Shown here: in pieces, positions 57,766 through 64,000 of the stretch
Numbering within the stretch: the stretch's first letter is position 1
Layout: every line of letters starts with the position of its first letter
Assembly (NCBI GenBank): GCA_019648995.1
Contig: BLXT01001415.1
Span: 657,223 to 721,222, forward strand
Reading direction: 5' to 3'
Length of the DNA stretch: 64,000 nucleotides
From: Plakobranchus ocellatus
Taxonomy: Eukaryota > Mollusca > Gastropoda > Plakobranchidae
The notes under the pieces: model-generated
Database searches by the model: none
Told to the model about the DNA's origin: nothing
What the model saw: the letters and a program-made list of their open reading frames with translations, nothing else
Program-made: the position numbers and the translations under genes

Positions 57766-59200
57766 TTGAGGATCTTTTTAAAGATGATAGGTGCAAAAAA
57801 CCCAAAATGGAAAAAAACATAGAATGTCCAACTATCCTTAAAGAAGAGGTAGAAGCAGCAATAGAGAATATGCAAAATGGAAAAGCCACGGGACCAGATA
57901 ATATACCATTAGAAATAATTAAAGCATAGATAATTTAGGAATAGATATGACAACAAAACTTCTTAATACAATATACGATAGTGGTTCAATTCCAGAGGAT
58001 CTTTGTAAATCTGTTTTTATAGTACTGCCTAAAACACCAGGAGCAATAGAATGTGAACTTCACAGAACAATCAGTTCAATGAGCCATTTTACAAAAAATC
58101 CTGTTACCGTTTTGATGCATGGAGTCTAAGACCAGAAAGATCTCCAAATCAGTTTGGCTTTATGCCTGATAAAGGGACTATAAATGCAATATTCACTTTG
58201 TCAATGCTTAAGGAAAGGTGTATAGAAATGCAAAAAGATCTCCACCTCTGTTTCATTGATTATTCTAAAGCTTTTGACAAAGTAAGACATATAGATCTGT
58301 TTCGTAGGCTAGTAAAATTAGACATCGATGGGAAAGATCTGAGTGTAATTAGAAATTAATACTGGGATCAGACTGCATCTGTAAGAATTGAAGGAGAACA
58401 TAGTGATTTCAAACCCATCAAAAGAGGTGTGAGGCAGGTATGTGTAATGTCTCTTGATCTTTTTGACCTATATAGTGACATAATCTTAAGGAATCTTGAT
58501 GGTATTTCAGGCTTAAAAATAAATGGACAGAATCTTAATAATCTCGGGTATGCAGATGATACAGTTTTAATCGCAGAATCTGGCAAACAACTGCAAAAAC
58601 TTCTAGATACTGTAATCTTAGAGAGAGAAAGAATGGGCCTGTCTTTGGATGTAAAGAAAATGGAATGTATGGTCATCTCAAAGAAATCCTCTAATCCCAA
58701 GTGCAATCTCGTCAGCAAAGGCGAACAAACCAAACAAGTTACAAAATTCATATACACAATGCATCTAGGTTACTTGTTGGCATCAGATGGCAGATGCACA
58801 AGTGAAATATGTAAAAGAATAGCCATGGCCAAAGGTGCATTCCAAAAGATGAAGCCAATACTGGCAAATAGAAACATAAGTATGAAAACCAAAATAAGGT
58901 AATTAAAACATATATGTATGGTCAGTACTTTTGTATGATAGTGAGTGTTGGACAATGGGTAGAGAGATAGAAAGAAAGCTGGAGGCGGTAGAGATGTAAT
59001 TCATTGAGGGAATGGTGAGGATATCATGGACAGAAAAAAGGTCAAATGAATTAGTACTGAAAGAGGCTAACTTGAGCAATCACTAATTAAAACCATAAAA
59101 CAGAGGCAACTACAGTTTTTAGGCCATATTTGCTGACACAAGGATTTAGAACAGTTAGCAATCACTGGAAAGTTTGAAGGCAACGCAGTAGAGGTTGCTT
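57766..59200 (+). mobile_element. decayed LINE reverse transcriptase
   Basis: Pieces in domain order: AAIENMQNGKATGPDNIPLE (about 57850), LNTIYDSGSIPEDLCKSVFI (57960), QFGFMPDKGTINAIFTLSML, CFIDYSKAFDKVRH (58245-58290), IKRGVRQ, the catalytic box GYADDTVLIAE (YADD at 58549-58560), then KKMECMVISKKSSNP and FQKMKPILANRNIS. A diverged end near 59090-59180 (RQLQFLGHIC, ITGKFEG) matches the tail of the intron 5 LINE. Stops and frame changes are present. It begins soon after the Tigger-like MITE. It is a non-LTR element; exact clade not certain. Confidence 0.9.
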
Positions 59201-62200
59201 TTTGTTTATTACGTTAATATTGTTTGATTTTAATGCATGTTGTTTTCCTATCAAATTTAAGAGGATAGACCTGTATTTATTATGTTTTCCCGTGCTCTAA
59301 ATCTAGATCTACAACATTACTTCTAGATCTTATTGTTTGTAATGTAAATAGCTTTAGGATGAAGCTCAAGGATGCAAGGATAAAAGAATTATAATACATT
59401 AATGATCACGATAAGTTACAAAATGTAAACTTTAAAATACAGTAACATTGGAACAATTTAGGGGCCTAAATTATACATGCGAAAAAATACATGTAGCCTA
59501 TACTGGTCAACTGCTAGTGAAAAGTAGCAGTGAGACAAGTACTTTGAGCAGCTGGCCTGATGCAGAGGATATGGGGTGTATAAGTTAGCCACAAAAGAAA
59601 CGATCATGTGGCTTTTAGCATAGCCTAGAGCAGGCTGCATACTGCAGTGGACAAGTTAGCGAATGCAACACTTAGGTCTTAAAAACAAGTTGAAATTTTA
59701 AGGGTTTAAAATTGTAATAAAATATCCAGCTCATTTGTATTAGTCTCAAGAAGTGGCACAGCAATATGTAGAAATAGAAAAGAGAGGTCTCATTTGTGAA
59801 TGAAGCGAGATATGCGTATTCATGATTGCTGCATATCCAATGATTTCTATTGATGAACTTGGCTTTGTAAATATTTTAGACTGCAAACTGTCCTTGCAGT
59901 TTTTTGTGCAAAATGCAACTTTTGCCATTTTGCACTTTTCCGCAACTTTCATAAAAAAATGTGATCAAGACTAAGAATAGGGTGTTAAAATGTTATGCAG
60001 AAAAGATTGAAAACCAAAACAAAAGTAAACATAAAAAATAACGGGCTACAACAAGCACTCCCTTGGCAATTTGAAATTCATACAACGGAACAGTCATTTA
60101 GGATCTGCTACCTCCATGGCCTGCGAGGTGTAGCCAAAGATATTAAATTATTATAAGTACTTCATTTTTAAGATATTCAGGTCCAGCTGTGTGCATGGCC
60201 TACTTGCAGCACCACTTGGTTTATTGTTGGTCACAATCTCTCTTCCTCTAAAATATTTTGTAAGCTTTTTTTACCAGTTATTCATTTCACTAACGCATCC
60301 TTGACTTTAAAAAAAAATGGATACATCTGTAATTTATTGAAAATTTACAATCTAAATCTCTTAATAATTTGCAATTCTCATTTCCTTAAATGATGCCATG
60401 ATTCTTCCCCTCGTCTTTCTCTCTATCAAACTATCCATAGATCTCTCTCGGAAATTTTTCTTTCTTATCCTGGTTGTTTTTCTTTGTCTATATCTAAATC
60501 TATTAGCCATCTTCGCCTGTCTACCGTTTAATTTTTCGTCAGCAATCTCAAAAAATTTCAGGTCACTCCCTTTAATTCTGTACAGTCAAGGCTACATCGT
60601 TTTTTTTTTTTTATTATTCAATGGTGTTTTGCAACTTTGTCGAAAAGGGAGAGAGAAGTTCAGTTTTCCTCAAAATAATATTATGGATAGGTGGATTGAT
60701 AAACAAATTGGAATATTTTTTATACAATCAGTAGTGATGCAGATTCTGTTTTAATACATAGATCTACATCTATAGCCAAATGGTCACGTTCTTGGGTGTG
60801 TTTGTTTTCTGATAGGTCTAGTAATCACGAATAAACGTAATCAAGCTGCATATTTAACTAAATTCCTAAGATTAGAGTATTTCAAGCAGTTGATGCAGGA
60901 GTGTCAAAAAGTTAATTATAACAAAAGAAATCGATCATAGGCCAGGCTCCATTTTGTAATGCCCAATGATAGAGTGAGGTAAGCGAGAGGCCTCCTATGG
61001 CACGGGCATCAATGACGGTACTCCGCGCATGGAAATGTAGGCCTGAAGAAAGCGCCACAGTATCTTGATCTACTGTATAATCTTTGGTGTAACCCCTTTT
61101 GTTTTGCAGCTTGCTTTGGTCTAGCCTCGTCCTATTTTGGTGGGTACAGGCTGAGACTGGTGATACTGATAGGCCCCTCTACAGAGGAAAGTTGTTAATT
61201 CTGTCGTCACGTCTTCTTAATCCTCTTTGGAATATAGTAAAATCGTGCTCTCGCAGCCCTTCCCCAACAATTGCGAGAAGTGTCAATTTTTAGTAACTTT
61301 TTTTTATTTGTTGGCCAAATTTGACAAAACCATGCCTGATTTTGTTTTTCTAGCGGAAAGTTACATAGAATAAGGTTTAGATCCATTGCTTTGTGAGAAA
61401 AAAAGCTTGTTTTCTGTACTGCTTATTTTAAAATGAAAGCGCAACTTTTGGGGTATAGCTCGACTTTTCCACGCAACTTCAGCACTTTTCCAGCGCAGCT
61501 TTTGCCACTTTGTTGTGCAATTTTCCGCAGGGACAGTGCAAATCTATAACCTACCTCTAGATAAGTTTGATCAATTTCACCAGTTTCAAGAGTGTTCCAT
61601 CCAGTACTTGCCTTGAATAAGATCTAGTCCATAAACTTTGCCAATGCTAGAGCCATAGAAATGCTTTCAATTTACTTCGGTTTCATCACACATTATTAAT
61701 TAATGATTGTTTGACAAGCAAATCATGATTAGACCCTTGATTTGGCACACACTAAAACAGCATAAGCACATTCACATAAAAAAAAAAAAAGATACAAATT
61801 AAGAGACCCCATTGTACATAAAGACAATTTTAATTTCTTACAGCATTTGAGCGAACAATGACATTTCAGGATGATAATTCATATAAAGGAAAAATTATCA
61901 AGAGTAGAGCCAGCCGCAATGTTACTCTACATCCAGCTCATTTTCTTTATTTTCATATATGCATATATTTTTTCCAACAAAAAATTCTCAATTTATTTTT
62001 TTGTCCTAAGACCAGAATACTACATTAGCTGCAAAGGCAACGACGAAAGCATGTACACAATTACAAAAAAGATTCTATTTGACTTACAATCTTACAAATC
62101 TTGAAATTAAGAGTCATACACACTTAATAAAACTGATTTTTAAAAAATCTGCTTACATTTCATAAGCAAATCCCAAATTGTGTTACCTTTCTGTACCTAC

Positions 62201-62810
62201 TATTACACTCCTGATATACCTCCTCATTAGTCATAATCATATAATTTGCTCCAGTTAGCTGCCACCTGTGGGTCATACTTTACAAATACAATGTTATGTT
62301 GACACTCTAATCACAGTTGAGTAAAATGTTACATAAAAATAAAATAATCTTGTTATGAGCTGATCTCCACAAAAAAAAATATGATATAAACCCTTCCCAG
62401 TCAATGTTTCTGCAGCAAAATCAGAAACTATTCATACCTATCAGTTTTCCAAAATACAACTAAAGAGGGATAAAGGGAGCATAAATTACAACAAGAAAGA
62501 GCAAAAGGAATGTTTGGTCTAGTGACTTACGGAGAAAATGAATAATAGAAGCTCTAATCCCCTTTGGGTACTGCTTAAACTCTTAAAGCATGTAACAATG
62601 ATTTGGATTAAGTTGACCTACACAAACAAGTACAAACCTAGCAGGTTGAATAAAATAATGTCTGTCTGATTTTAACTAAGAGTAGGCAGAAAAATGTCAG
62701 GTAACTTTTAATTCTAAGAGGTTCTATTATAGAAACAGCTCGCTCAAAACTAAACTTTAAAGCTTTGATAATATAAGTGTTTCACACATTAAGAAGTAGT
62801 CATTACATCT
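59201..62810. other. 3' flank, nothing recognised
   Basis: No convincing exon on either strand. AGATCTA words occur near 59301 and 59326. A patch at about 60945-61060 has several CpGs and, on the - strand, an ATTGG box and an AAAATGG word; it could be a promoter but no gene was seen to go with it. Confidence 0.4.
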
Positions 62811-63566
62811 NNNNNNNNNNNNNNNNNNNNNNNNNNNNNNNNNNNNNNNNNNNNNNNNNNNNNNNNNNNNNNNNNNNNNNNNNNNNNNNNNNNNNNNNNN
62901 NNNNNNNNNNNNNNNNNNNNNNNNNNNNNNNNNNNNNNNNNNNNNNNNNNNNNNNNNNNNNNNNNNNNNNNNNNNNNNNNNNNNNNNNNNNNNNNNNNNN
63001 NNNNNNNNNNNNNNNNNNNNNNNNNNNNNNNNNNNNNNNNNNNNNNNNNNNNNNNNNNNNNNNNNNNNNNNNNNNNNNNNNNNNNNNNNNNNNNNNNNNN
63101 NNNNNNNNNNNNNNNNNNNNNNNNNNNNNNNNNNNNNNNNNNNNNNNNNNNNNNNNNNNNNNNNNNNNNNNNNNNNNNNNNNNNNNNNNNNNNNNNNNNN
63201 NNNNNNNNNNNNNNNNNNNNNNNNNNNNNNNNNNNNNNNNNNNNNNNNNNNNNNNNNNNNNNNNNNNNNNNNNNNNNNNNNNNNNNNNNNNNNNNNNNNN
63301 NNNNNNNNNNNNNNNNNNNNNNNNNNNNNNNNNNNNNNNNNNNNNNNNNNNNNNNNNNNNNNNNNNNNNNNNNNNNNNNNNNNNNNNNNNNNNNNNNNNN
63401 NNNNNNNNNNNNNNNNNNNNNNNNNNNNNNNNNNNNNNNNNNNNNNNNNNNNNNNNNNNNNNNNNNNNNNNNNNNNNNNNNNNNNNNNNNNNNNNNNNNN
63501 NNNNNNNNNNNNNNNNNNNNNNNNNNNNNNNNNNNNNNNNNNNNNNNNNNNNNNNNNNNNNNNNNN
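62811..63566. other. assembly gap (756 N)
   Basis: Unknown bases in the 3' flank. Confidence 0.95.
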
Positions 63567-64000
63567 ACAATATAGAAAACTGAAGTCTGTTTGACAGTAA
63601 GATAATGGGTTGACATGAAATGTCCAAGGTTTATAAGAGAATATTAACTTTAAAGAAGTCTTTGTTCCATTTTTTTTTTTTTTTTGGAGAAGAAGAGTGG
63701 GTTTGTAGATGATGAATTGAGGTAATGCAATACAGCTTCAAAACAAAATACCTTACGTCAAAACATCATGTATTTCACAGGTTTGAGTCTAAAAAAAACT
63801 TTCTTTTAAGTAGTGAACAAATAAAAGCCATTCCTAGCATGCTTATTTTAGCTGGAAATAAAAGATTATTGAAACTAAGAGAAACAAAAAGCAGACACTT
63901 CTAACAAAATTTTCATGACACATTGAGTGGAACTATGAAAACCTTCATTGCCAATATTGTCAGGCTGATATTGCAATCTTGCTGTTACTTTAGAAATGAT
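63567..64000. other. window end, nothing recognised
   Basis: AT-rich sequence with a T-run near 63670-63685; no gene or repeat seen. Confidence 0.5.

Noticed and set aside
61099-61293. Possible first exon with a signal-peptide-like start
   Set aside because: The frame has no ATG at its start, no clear splice donor and no recognisable domain.
59880-61530. Recurring gcaacttttgcca words in the 3' flank (near 59905 and 61440-61520)
   Set aside because: Shared words are too short and irregular to define a repeat by eye.

Overview
The window is AT-rich nuclear DNA from an animal. It is dominated by one large split gene on the + strand, the largest catalytic subunit of RNA polymerase I (POLR1A / RPA1 / A190). 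I could place 34 coding exons between 4589 and 55046. All 33 introns are GT-AG, every exon junction is in phase, and the joined reading frame is 1,753 codons plus a stop, close to the human protein. It carries the zinc ligands, the [10 protein letters not shown] metal A site, the bridge-helix and trigger-loop region, and the acidic spacer and C-terminal cleft sequences expected of a Pol I subunit. No break in the gene is visible.

The host is probably a mollusc, most likely a heterobranch snail. The clues are the dispersed AGATCTAG palindromes, the style of the introns, and LINE and piggyBac fragments resembling those common in snail genomes. This is inference; nothing in the window names the species.

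Layout: 1-115 is a probable exon of a neighbouring gene on the - strand, cut by the window edge. 136-4039 is non-coding flank rich in AGATCTAG motifs. 3886-4219 holds a possible divergent first exon on the - strand. 4220-4588 is the shared upstream region. 4589-55046 is POLR1A. 55047-64000 is its 3' flank, with a pogo/Tigger-like MITE (56997-57693), a decayed LINE reverse transcriptase (about 57766-59200), and otherwise no recognised gene.

The introns hold many mobile-element remains: a TTAA-flanked MITE (intron 3), a short LINE 3' end with a perfect 10-bp target duplication (intron 5), a LINE endonuclease fragment (intron 8), another LINE fragment (intron 14), two copies of one tRNA-derived SINE in opposite orientation (introns 24 and 26), a TTAA-flanked element (intron 25), a mariner transposase remnant (intron 28) and a 3.2-kb piggyBac-like transposon with matching terminal repeats (intron 30). 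The most unusual host feature is that two exons (4 and 11) have a tandem duplication copying the 3' splice site plus the first 21-29 exon bases, and a third place (intron 18) has four 73-bp repeats that each end in an acceptor-like sequence.

There are four N gaps (24624-25089, 30646-30647, 48366-48384, 62811-63566); three abut poly-G runs. I found no complete new gene system; the observations worth following are the duplicated splice acceptors and the family of TTAA-CTC elements.
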